From Stenotrophomonas sp. MYb238 (GTDB taxonomy: Bacteria > Pseudomonadota > Gammaproteobacteria > Xanthomonadales > Xanthomonadaceae): a DNA stretch of 64,000 nucleotides. Made by a program: the position numbers and the translations under genes. Each line of letters opens with the position of its first letter. Position 1 is the first letter of the stretch. The notes below the pieces were generated by a model, which saw nothing but the letters and a program-made list of their open reading frames with translations, had not been told where the DNA came from and made no database searches. Where the stretch lies: contig NZ_WIDL01000005.1 in the NCBI RefSeq assembly GCF_009496535.1, forward strand, positions 1 to 64,000, given 5' to 3'. Positions 9,930 to 17,428 of the stretch are shown piece after piece.

Positions 9930-10532
9930 ATGGAATTCATCCTTGCCAGTGCGAACAATCTGTCGCCGTTGCTGAACGAGGCGCTGGGCCAGTACCGCTA
10001 CCGGGTCTTCATCGAAACGCTGGGCTGGCAGATGGACACGCCGCCGGGAATCGAACGCGACAGCTTCGACCGGCCGGAAACGGTGCACGTGATCGTGCGC
10101 GACGAACAGCACGACATCGTCGGCTACGCGCGCCTGCTGCCGACCACCGGACCCTACCTGCTGGGCGAGATGTTCCCGCAGCTGATGAACGGCCAGCCGC
10201 CGCCACGCTCGGAAGAAGTGTGGGAACTGTCGCGCTTCGCGGTGATGGACCTGCGGGGCGCGCGGACCGGCATTTCCACGCTGCGGCCCTCCGCGCTGGC
10301 GGTGGACATCCTGCAGCTCGCCGCCGACTACGTGGAAAAGCAGGGAGGGAAACGGCTCATCACGGTCTCGCCGCTGGCGATGGAGCGGTTGCTGCGCCGG
10401 ACCGGCTTCCATGTCCACCGCGCCGCGCCGCCGGTGATGATCGAAGGCCATCCCACCTTCGCCTGCTGGATCGAACTGGCCGGGCGGCCGGCCCGCGAAT
10501 CGCGGGAAAACGACCAGACCTGTCAATTCTGA
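9930..10532 (+). CDS. LuxI family acyl-homoserine-lactone synthase
   Basis: A 200-residue AHL synthase that makes acyl-homoserine lactone from S-adenosylmethionine and an acyl carrier. Conserved family residues are present: R25, F27 and W33 in RVFIETLGW, the E42-x-D44-x-F46-D47 cluster, R68 in GYARLL, F82, and E99 and R102 in WELSRF. The position corresponding to S/T in the signal-binding pocket cannot settle the acyl length. The start has AGGGGAA at a good distance. The stop codon TGA lies inside lux box 3. Functional luxI genes are uncommon in Xanthomonadaceae, so horizontal gain is possible, although base composition looks like its neighbours. Confidence 0.94.
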   Translation: MEFILASANNLSPLLNEALGQYRYRVFIETLGWQMDTPPGIERDSFDRPETVHVIVRDEQHDIVGYARLLPTTGPYLLGEMFPQLMNGQPPPRSEEVWELSRFAVMDLRGARTGISTLRPSALAVDILQLAADYVEKQGGKRLITVSPLAMERLLRRTGFHVHRAAPPVMIEGHPTFACWIELAGRPARESRENDQTCQF

Positions 10533-10565
10533 CAGTTACGGGAAGCGGGGCATCTCGGGTGAAAT
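10520..10565 (+). promoter_or_regulatory. Lux box 3 overlapping the luxI stop, with downstream -10
   Basis: CTGTCAATTCTGACAG (10520-10535) spans the luxI stop codon TGA (10530-10532). TGAAAT at 10560-10565 stands exactly 25 bases after the box core, the same offset as TAGATT after box 1. It is oriented to drive transcription downstream, into a structured leader and the 44-residue ORF at 10732. It could also read as a site limiting transcription beyond luxI. Confidence 0.65.
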
Positions 10566-10597
10566 CCACGTGAGGCCGGAGAGCCTCCGAGAGGCAG

Positions 10598-10684
10598 GAG
10601 AGGGGGCCGCCCTCTCGATCGGCGGGACGCCATGCGGAGGGAACAGGGAGGTTGCTGGCGGGAAGGGGTCCCGCTTTCGCGCGC
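10598..10684 (+). promoter_or_regulatory. Structured leader with two hairpins downstream of lux box 3
   Basis: Two hairpins are seen: GAGAGGG/CCCTCTC (10598-10604 and 10610-10616) and GCGGGA/TCCCGC (10668-10673 and 10679-10684). The second is followed by TTTC and resembles a weak terminator. A transcript from lux box 3 would begin near 10572, so the stretch could be a 5' leader of the microprotein, a luxI terminator, or a small quorum-controlled RNA. Confidence 0.4.
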
Positions 10685-10731
10685 AGTCGCCGCGCCCCTC
10701 CGTGTTCGCTGTTCATATCGGGAGATGAGGC

Positions 10732-10866
10732 ATGTTCAAGAAGAGTTCGGACCACGGCGGCAGGCACGGCGTCTCCGATCCGCTGCGGCTGCAGTTCCTG
10801 GCAGGTCTCTTCGTCGGTACCGTGGTTGGCATCGGCGTGGGCGGGCTGCTGGGCATCCTGTCCTGA
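10732..10866 (+). CDS. Putative 44-residue membrane microprotein in the quorum-sensing locus
   Basis: A short frame with a good ribosome binding site (GGAGATGAGG just before the ATG at 10732). The translation starts MFKKSSDHGG, has a polar, Lys/Arg/His-bearing N terminus, and then one hydrophobic, glycine-rich segment from about residue 20 to the end (FLAGLFVGTVVGIGVGGLL). This fits a single-pass inner-membrane peptide with an N-in topology. It is 170 bases after the third lux box. I recognise no family. It might be an effector of quorum sensing, a toxin-like peptide or an unimportant frame; conservation would decide. Confidence 0.5.
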   Translation: MFKKSSDHGGRHGVSDPLRLQFLAGLFVGTVVGIGVGGLLGILS

Positions 10867-10971
10867 AACGGGCGGCCGACGCCGGCGGCGTCGACGTTCC
10901 GCTCCGCCGGAGCCGGGGATGTCCCGGTTCCGGCATGCGCCTGCCCGCTGGCATGGCTTCGCGGCAGTGGA

Positions 10972-10994
10972 CGCGGCGGCGTGATCCCGCCGCG
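10972..10994 (-). terminator. Candidate hairpin after the TonB-dependent receptor
   Basis: CGCGGCGG (10972-10979) and CCGCCGCG (10987-10994) form a perfect 8-bp stem with a 7-base loop, 5 bases past the receptor stop codon. No T-run follows in the minus direction, so efficiency is uncertain. It also lies beyond the microprotein, between convergent genes. Confidence 0.4.
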
Positions 10995-10999
10995 CCTGG

Positions 11000-13900
11000 T
11001 TACTCGAAGGACTTGGTGAAGGTCAGGTAGTAGCCGCGGCCCAGCGCGTTGTGCAGCGAGGAGTAGAAGCCCAGGCTGCGGCCGGACAGCGGCGGCTCGC
11101 GGTCGGCGACGTTGCGCACGGTCAGGCGCACGCTGCTGTCGGCCAGCAGGCCGCCTGCCTCGCCGAAGCGGCGCTCCAGCCACAGGTTGGTGGTGGTCCA
11201 GGCCGGGATCCGGTACAGGGTGCCGTCGGCCAGCTGCGCGTCGCTCGAATCGAACGCGCCGACGCGGCGCACGAAGGTGCCCACGCTCCAGTCGCGGTAG
11301 CGCCAGCTGGCGCTGAACGAGGCGCGCCATTCCGGGGTGCCGTTGATGCCGAGCAGGTTGCCGGCGCTGCGGATGGTGAAGCCGCCGTCGATCAGGCCGG
11401 ACTGCTGCGCCTGCTCGATCATGCTCTCCAGGTCGGAGGGCATCTGCGTCTGCTCGATCAGCCGGCTGGCGTCGAGGCTGGCATTGAAGGTGCCGAGACG
11501 GTCGCTGCGCAGCCGCCAGGACAGGCCGAAGTCGATGCCGCGGGTCAGGCGCGGCAGCCGGTTGGTGTACTGGTCGCGCACCTGCAGCACGTTGCCGACC
11601 GCTTCCAGCCCGGTGCCGGCGAAGTTTTCCTGCTTGGCGTCGTCGGGCGCCTCGCGCAGGACGTTGGGGTTGTACGAGCCCTGCATGCGCAGCAGGTAGT
11701 CCAGCGCCAGGTGGGTCTGTTCGCCGGTGACGGCGATCATGTCCTCCTGCTTGATGGACCAGTAGTCCATGGTGAAGGTGAACTGTCCTGCCGTGCGCGG
11801 CAGGAAGCGGGGCTGGAACACCATGCCCGCCGACCACGCCTCGGAGGTTTCCGGCTTCAGGTCGAGGTTGCCCTCGCGCACTGCCTGGGTGCTGTAGGAC
11901 TTGCCGCACTGGCTGAAGCTGGCGATGCGGCCGGCGCGCAGGTCGGCCTCGCACTGGTAGTAGTCCAGCCGGCTGTTGCTGACCACCGTGCCGTCCGTAT
12001 ACATCTGCAGGATGTTGGGGGCCAGGAAACTGGTGGACCAGTTGCCGCGCAGCATGAAGCCGTCGAACACGTCCCATGCCAGCGCGACCTTCGGGTTGGA
12101 GACGTTGCCGAAATCGGAATAGTGCTCCCAGCGTCCGGCGATCTGCAGATCCAGCGAGCGGACCAGCGGGATCCCCATTTCCGGCTTCACCAGCGGCACG
12201 GCGAACTCGACATAGGCCGAGGCCACGTTGCGGTCGCCGCTGGTGTTGCCGGCCGGGCTGGCGCCCAGCACGTCGGAGGTGATGTCCCCGGTCAGCGGAT
12301 TGGTGTAGGTGACGCCGCCGTTCATGCGCTCGTCGCGCTCGTCGGCCAGCGTCTCGCGCCGCCACTCGGCGCCGAAGGACAGGCCCACGTCGCCGGCGGG
12401 CAGGGCGAACAGCTGTTCGCGGGTGAAGCGCGTATCCACCTGGAACAGCGAGGCGGTGGCGCGGCGCTTCACCGGGACCAGGAAGCTTGCGATGGTGGCC
12501 GGGTCGTTGGGCGCATTGCCGGGCGCCGACCAGTCCTGCAGATTGCCGCCGCCGAACGGGTTGTAGGCGCCGGGATCGTTGCGCGCCAGCGCCTGCGCGA
12601 ACAGGGTGTTGCTGATCGAGCCGTGCTGGGTATCCAGGGTGGTGGCGCGCGAGTACAGCACCGCGCTTTCCCAGTCGAATCCGGCGAGCATGCCGCGCAC
12701 GCCGCCCATGACGCGGTAGGAATCGTCGTCGACGGTGTACGGGCGCGTGGTCTCGGTGGCGCGGTAGTTGCTGATGCGCAGGTCCACGCCCTCGTCGGCG
12801 ACGTTCAGGCCGGGCAGGCGGTTGGGGTTGAGCGAGCCGTCGGCCAGGTACTTCGCGCCGAACGGGTTCCAGTAGTTGGACGCGGGCACGATGATCGGCG
12901 CGGCGGCGAGCGAGGCGGCCTGTTCGCGCATGCCTTCGTACCTGGACTGGTAATAGTTCAGTTCGCCGAAGGCGACGAAGTTGTCGTCGATGTCGTGTTC
13001 GATGGTGCCGAACAGGTTGTTGCGGTCCAGCCCGCCCATCAGGTAGCGCTGCGAGTTGGCGTTGAAGCGTAGCGGCCGGTCGATGGCGGTGCTCTGCGCG
13101 CCGGTCTGGATGCAGACGTCGTCATTGAGCGCGGTGACGCAGCCGTTGGCGATGGGCTCGATGTGGAAGCTGCCGCTGCTGTTGGTGATGTTCCTGCCGT
13201 TCTGCTTGACCTGGCGGCCGTTGACGGCCTGGAACACGCCCCATGCGCTGGAGGTGGAACGGTCGTCGAAGGCGGTCATGCCTTCCCACGGCGTGCCAAC
13301 CATGAAATCCATGTGGTTCTGGTCGGCCGAATAGTCGCGTTCGGAGGCCTCCATCACGCTGCGGTAGGTGTGTCCGCCGAGCACGGTGACGCGGGTGCGG
13401 CCATCGTTGAACCAGTGTCCGGCCTTGACGTTGATGTTGCCCTGGCGGAAGTCCGTGCCTTCCGAGCCGCCGTACTGGCCCTGGACCTTCAGGCCCTGGA
13501 AATGCGTGTCCATCACCACGTTCATCACGCCGGCCACGGCGTCGGAGCCGTACAGCGCGGAGGCGCCGCCCAGCAGCGTTTCCATGCGCTTGACGCCGTA
13601 CAGCGGAATGGCATTGATGTTGGCGGTCTGCCGCGGCACGTAGTTCTCGGTCTGGGTGCCGGGGTGGTTGACCATGCGCCGGCCGTTGACCAGCAGCAGG
13701 GTGTTGCCGGTGCCGAGATTGCGCAGGTTGACCGAGCCCACGTCGCCGCGCGCGGCGTTGAGGTTCGAGGAGGTATCGGTGTTGTCGAACATCATGTCGC
13801 CCACTTGCGGCAGGCTCTGCAGCAGGTCCTCGCCGGACACCGCGCCGGTGGCCTGGATGTCTTCCTCGGAGATGGTGTTGACCGGCAGCATGCCGGTCTG

Positions 13901-14083
13901 GCTGTTGCCGGCGAAGCGGCTGCCGACCACGACCACGCCATCGAGCGTGGTGGCCTTGGCTTGCTGCGGATCGTTGCCGGCTTCCGCCGGCGGCGGCGCC
14001 TGTTCCTGCGCGGCCGCCGCGTCCATGGCGATGGCCGATGCGAGCATGAGGCTCAGGATCGAAAGTGCCGGTTGCGGTTTCAT
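11000..14083 (-). CDS. TonB-dependent outer-membrane receptor
   Basis: A 1027-residue receptor with a signal peptide (about 1-25, ending MDAAAA), a TonB-box-like TTLDGVVVVGSR stretch (about 45-56), a plug domain with NLRNLGTGNTLLLVNGRRM and the SALYGSDAVAGVMNVV motif (to about 210), and a C-terminal 22-strand barrel ending TFTKSFE. It would import a ligand across the outer membrane using TonB energy. The start at 14083 is chosen for the signal peptide; upstream codons are not protein-like. The neighbouring exported D-aminoacylase-like gene, 235 bases upstream on the same strand, suggests an acylated amino acid or peptide ligand. That is inference. Confidence 0.93.
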   Translation of the reverse strand: MKPQPALSILSLMLASAIAMDAAAAQEQAPPPAEAGNDPQQAKATTLDGVVVVGSRFAGNSQTGMLPVNTISEEDIQATGAVSGEDLLQSLPQVGDMMFDNTDTSSNLNAARGDVGSVNLRNLGTGNTLLLVNGRRMVNHPGTQTENYVPRQTANINAIPLYGVKRMETLLGGASALYGSDAVAGVMNVVMDTHFQGLKVQGQYGGSEGTDFRQGNINVKAGHWFNDGRTRVTVLGGHTYRSVMEASERDYSADQNHMDFMVGTPWEGMTAFDDRSTSSAWGVFQAVNGRQVKQNGRNITNSSGSFHIEPIANGCVTALNDDVCIQTGAQSTAIDRPLRFNANSQRYLMGGLDRNNLFGTIEHDIDDNFVAFGELNYYQSRYEGMREQAASLAAAPIIVPASNYWNPFGAKYLADGSLNPNRLPGLNVADEGVDLRISNYRATETTRPYTVDDDSYRVMGGVRGMLAGFDWESAVLYSRATTLDTQHGSISNTLFAQALARNDPGAYNPFGGGNLQDWSAPGNAPNDPATIASFLVPVKRRATASLFQVDTRFTREQLFALPAGDVGLSFGAEWRRETLADERDERMNGGVTYTNPLTGDITSDVLGASPAGNTSGDRNVASAYVEFAVPLVKPEMGIPLVRSLDLQIAGRWEHYSDFGNVSNPKVALAWDVFDGFMLRGNWSTSFLAPNILQMYTDGTVVSNSRLDYYQCEADLRAGRIASFSQCGKSYSTQAVREGNLDLKPETSEAWSAGMVFQPRFLPRTAGQFTFTMDYWSIKQEDMIAVTGEQTHLALDYLLRMQGSYNPNVLREAPDDAKQENFAGTGLEAVGNVLQVRDQYTNRLPRLTRGIDFGLSWRLRSDRLGTFNASLDASRLIEQTQMPSDLESMIEQAQQSGLIDGGFTIRSAGNLLGINGTPEWRASFSASWRYRDWSVGTFVRRVGAFDSSDAQLADGTLYRIPAWTTTNLWLERRFGEAGGLLADSSVRLTVRNVADREPPLSGRSLGFYSSLHNALGRGYYLTFTKSFE

Positions 14084-14318
14084 CGTGCGTTTCCCCTTGC
14101 ATGGACGCGGAAGACATCCGCATGCCCGGATGGTAGCCACGGATGCACGCGCGCAGACTTTCCGTTCCGTCGGTCGGGCATAGCTTGCGGCTATTGCGTG
14201 GATGCGTTCGCCTGCGCGCGATCTGCATCGCGCAGACGCGCCGATGCGAAGCGTGGGGCGATGCGCGACGGTCCGATCGGTGTACGCGGCGACGGTCGAT
14301 GCGCCGCCGTCCACTTGC

Positions 14319-15926
14319 TCAGGGACAGGTGCCCGGCGGCGGCGAATGCCGCAACACGCGACCGGCAAGCGCGTCGGTCTGCACGTCGTCCTCGATGGCG
14401 ACTGCGCCGTTGACCAGCAGCAGGGCGATGCCGGAAGAGAGTTCGCGCGGGTGCAGGTAGTCGGCGTGCGGCATGAACCGCTGCGGGTCGAACACCACCA
14501 CGTCGGCGAAGAAACCCGGCCGCAGTTCGCCGCGTTGCTCCAGCCCCAGGATGCGTGCGGTCAACGCGGTGGAGCGGTGGATGAATTCCTCGGTGCTCAG
14601 TACGCCCAGTTCGCGCACGTAGCGCTGGTACTTCAGCGGAAAGCTGGCGTACTGCCGCGGATGCCCGTCGTTGCCGTCCGAGCTGGTCGCCATCCACGGT
14701 TGGCGCATCAGCAACTGCACATCGTCCTCGTCCATGTTGAACGAGGCCACCGAACCGCTGTTGCGGTCCGGATGGTCGATGCCGTGTTCGATGATGCGCA
14801 GCGCCGCATCGATCGGGTCGAGCGTCCATTCACCGGCCATCGCCGCCAGCGTCCGTCCTGTCCATTCCTGGTCGGCGGAGATCAGCAGCAGCGCCTCGGC
14901 GCCGCCGCGACGCTGCAGGTTCCCGCGCATCGCGGCGCGGATGCGCTCGCGCTGCGCCGGGTCCTGCAGCCGTTCCCGCAGCGCGCCGTTGCCGCCGTCC
15001 ACAGCCCAGCGCGGCAGCAGCGCGGCGGTGATGCCGGTACCCGAGGCCAGCCACGGATACTGGTCGGCGGTGACCCGCTGTCCCTGCGCGCGCGCCTGCT
15101 CGATCAGCGCCACCAGTGCCGGCGCCATGCCATGCACGTCGTTGCCCAGCGCCTTGAGGTGCGCGATGTGCACCGGCAGCCCCGCCTCGCGGCCGATCGA
15201 CAGCGCCTCGCGAGTGGAGGCCAGCAGGCCGATGTCGTAGGACGATTCGTCGCGCTGGTGCGTGTCGTACAGCCCGCCGCGGATCGCCGCTTCGCGCGCC
15301 AGCGCCACCACCTCGCCGCGGCTGGCGAAGCTCTGCGGCGCGTAGAACAGGCCGGTGGAGAAACCGACCGCGCCCTCGCACATGCCCTGCGCCACCAGGG
15401 CGCGCATGCGCTGCAGTTCGGCGGGTGTCGGCGCGCGGGCGGCGTGGCCGAGCACGGCGCGCCGCACCGGGCTGAAACCCACGTAGGGAACGAGGTTGGT
15501 GCCGACGCCGGCGCGCGCGAACGCCTCGCTTTCGCGCGCTACTTCCGGAGTGCCGCCGCCATCGACGCCATGGGCGATGGTGGTCACGCCCTGGTACTGC
15601 CACGGCGCGTTGCGGCGCACGCCCGCATCGTCCGAACGGATGTAGGTATAGGGATGGGTATGCGGATCGATGAAGCCGGGCGCGACGATCCTGCCGGTGG
15701 CATCGAGCGTGCGCGCGGCCGCATACCGTCTGCCGGCTCCCGGGCCGACCGCGACTATGCGGTCGCCGGCGATGACGACGTCGCCGGTGACGGCCGGACC
15801 GCCGCCGCCATCGTGGATCCGCCCGCCGGCGATCACCAGGTCCGCCGGCTGCGGGGCGGCCGCCCGCCCGGAGGGCCAGAACGACACCGCGGCGATGGCG
15901 ATGGCAAGGCGGACGATGGGCGGCAT
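14319..15926 (-). CDS. Exported D-aminoacylase-like amidohydrolase
   Basis: A 535-residue amidohydrolase-superfamily enzyme with an N-terminal signal peptide (about 1-24, hydrophobic IVRLAIAIAAVSFW then an AxA-like RAAA). The metal motif HTHP occurs near residue 90 after IVAPGFID. A later VHIAHLKALG, and the ATSSDGNDGHPR segment near residue 420, match the D-aminoacylase/dihydroorotase-like group. Substrate may be an N-acyl-D-amino acid or related amide in the periplasm. The ATG at 15926 has GGGAG upstream; a start 14 codons earlier would bury the signal peptide. It pairs with the TonB receptor. Confidence 0.85.
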   Translation of the reverse strand: MPPIVRLAIAIAAVSFWPSGRAAAPQPADLVIAGGRIHDGGGGPAVTGDVVIAGDRIVAVGPGAGRRYAAARTLDATGRIVAPGFIDPHTHPYTYIRSDDAGVRRNAPWQYQGVTTIAHGVDGGGTPEVARESEAFARAGVGTNLVPYVGFSPVRRAVLGHAARAPTPAELQRMRALVAQGMCEGAVGFSTGLFYAPQSFASRGEVVALAREAAIRGGLYDTHQRDESSYDIGLLASTREALSIGREAGLPVHIAHLKALGNDVHGMAPALVALIEQARAQGQRVTADQYPWLASGTGITAALLPRWAVDGGNGALRERLQDPAQRERIRAAMRGNLQRRGGAEALLLISADQEWTGRTLAAMAGEWTLDPIDAALRIIEHGIDHPDRNSGSVASFNMDEDDVQLLMRQPWMATSSDGNDGHPRQYASFPLKYQRYVRELGVLSTEEFIHRSTALTARILGLEQRGELRPGFFADVVVFDPQRFMPHADYLHPRELSSGIALLLVNGAVAIEDDVQTDALAGRVLRHSPPPGTCP

Positions 15927-16062
15927 GGCGGCTCCCGGGCGGCGCGACGGTGGATGCCGGGCCACCATAGGCGGGCGCCCTGGCCGCGGCCATTGAAAAA
16001 AACGGCGACGGGCATGGCGGCCGGTTATGCCCGGCGTGGCTCATGCGCCTGCCCGGCGCTGC

Positions 16063-16068
16063 TAGAAT
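16063..16068 (+). promoter_or_regulatory. Candidate -10 element (TAGAAT) for the zinc-finger gene
   Basis: TAGAAT within GCTGCTAGAATTGGCCGG lies 34 bases before the start at 16103, the same GCTAGAATnGG context as ahead of maeB. No strong -35 is visible. Confidence 0.45.
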
Positions 16069-16102
16069 TGGCCGGTCCCGGTTTTCCTGTGTGAATGACG
16101 CC

Positions 16103-16300
16103 ATGAGCCATACCGCCACCGCGCCTGCGAACGCGCAGAACCGCTACAACGTGCACCGTGCCGATCTGCCGTTGAGCTGCCCGACCCCGGAGATGGCGCT
16201 GTGGAATTCGCATCCGCGGGTCTACCTGCCGATCGACGAAGAGCCCAACGGCGAAGCCGCATGCCCGTACTGCGGCGCGGTGTTCGTGCTGGTCGACTGA
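16103..16300 (+). CDS. Small zinc-finger domain-containing protein (NDUFS6/zf-CHCC-like)
   Basis: A 65-residue protein with an LSCPTPEMALWNSHPRVYL core and a C-terminal CPYC motif. This is the zf-CHCC layout (C, H, C-x2-C) shared with the complex I subunit NDUFS6. Bacterial members are small, conserved and of unclear role. The ATG at 16103 matches the family start; an upstream in-frame ATG at 16043 precedes the promoter-like element and is unlikely. The glycosyltransferase begins 8 bases downstream, so they may be co-transcribed. Confidence 0.85.
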   Translation: MSHTATAPANAQNRYNVHRADLPLSCPTPEMALWNSHPRVYLPIDEEPNGEAACPYCGAVFVLVD

Positions 16301-16308
16301 ACGCCACG

Positions 16309-17421
16309 ATGCGCCGCCTGACCGTGGTGCAGCTGCTGCCGGCGCTGCACTCCGGCGGCGTGGAGCGTTCGACGCTGGAAATCGCGCAGGCGCTGGTGGA
16401 AGCGGGGCATCGCGCCATCGTGGTCTCGGCCGGCGGCCGCCTGGTCCAGCCGCTGCTGGACTTGGGCGCCGAGCATCTGGCGCTGGATATCGGCCGCAAG
16501 TCGCTGCTGACCCTGCGCCACGTGGTGTCGCTGCGGCGGCTGTTCGCCGAAACCGGCGCCGACATCGTGCACGCGCGTTCGCGGCTGCCGGCCTGGCTGG
16601 GCTGGCATGCGCTGCGCGGCCTGCCGCGCGAACGGCGCCCGCATTGGGTCACGACCATGCACGGGCTGAATTCGCCGGGCCGCTACAGCGCCATCATGGC
16701 CAGCGGCGAGCGCGTGATCTGCGTGTCCAGGACCGTGCGCGACTACCTGCTCGGCCATTACCCGCACACCGATCCGCAGCGCCTGCGGGTGATTCCGCGC
16801 GGCGTGGACCTGGCGCAGTTCCCGCACGTGGCGCCGGCCGACCGGCGTGCGCGGTTGTCGGTGGACGCGCTGCATCCAGCGCTGGCCGGCGAAGGGCCGC
16901 TACTGCTGTTGCCCGGCCGCGGTACCCGCCTCAAGGGGCATGCGCACGCGCTGCGCCTGCTGGCGGCGCTGCGGCAGCAGGGCATGCCGGCGCGGTTGTG
17001 GATGCCCGGCGCACGCGAACCCGGGCGCGAGGCCTACGTGCGCGAACTCGAACAACAGGCCGCGGCGCTGGGCATCGCCGATGGTGTCGCCATCACCGAA
17101 CCGACCGCGCGGATCGCGCAGGCTTACGCAGCCAGCGACCTGGTGCTGCAGCTGTCGGACAAGCCCGAAGCCTTCGGCCGCACCGTGCTGGAGGCGCTGG
17201 CCGTCGGCCGCCCGGTGCTGGGCTGGGACCATGGCGGCGTGGGTGAACTGCTGGCCGAACTGCAGCCCACCGGCGCGGTGCCCAAGGGCGAGGCGGCGGC
17301 GTTGGCGGCGCGGGCGATGGAGCTGCTGCGGCAACCGCCATCGCTGCCGCGGCGCATTCCTTACACCTTGCGGGCGATGCAGCGCGCGACGCTGGATACC
17401 TATGGCGAACTTGTCGATTGA
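16309..17421 (+). CDS. GT4-type glycosyltransferase
   Basis: A 370-residue GT-B fold glycosyltransferase. The N-terminal domain starts VVQLLPALHSGGVERSTLE, with the acceptor-side Gly-rich loop. The C-terminal nucleotide-sugar domain has the EX7E motif (E287 to E295) in DKPEAFGRTVLEALAVGRPV. Its place before an O-antigen ligase-like gene, and close to lpxL and waaA, points to lipopolysaccharide core or O-chain assembly on the cytoplasmic face of the inner membrane. Donor and acceptor cannot be told from sequence. Confidence 0.88.
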   Translation: MRRLTVVQLLPALHSGGVERSTLEIAQALVEAGHRAIVVSAGGRLVQPLLDLGAEHLALDIGRKSLLTLRHVVSLRRLFAETGADIVHARSRLPAWLGWHALRGLPRERRPHWVTTMHGLNSPGRYSAIMASGERVICVSRTVRDYLLGHYPHTDPQRLRVIPRGVDLAQFPHVAPADRRARLSVDALHPALAGEGPLLLLPGRGTRLKGHAHALRLLAALRQQGMPARLWMPGAREPGREAYVRELEQQAAALGIADGVAITEPTARIAQAYAASDLVLQLSDKPEAFGRTVLEALAVGRPVLGWDHGGVGELLAELQPTGAVPKGEAAALAARAMELLRQPPSLPRRIPYTLRAMQRATLDTYGELVD

Positions 17422-17428
17422 TTCCCGC

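Noticed and set aside
10632-11030. Longer frame overlapping the 44-residue microprotein in another phase
   Set aside because: Arg-rich translation with no ribosome binding site, extending past the end of the convergent receptor gene.
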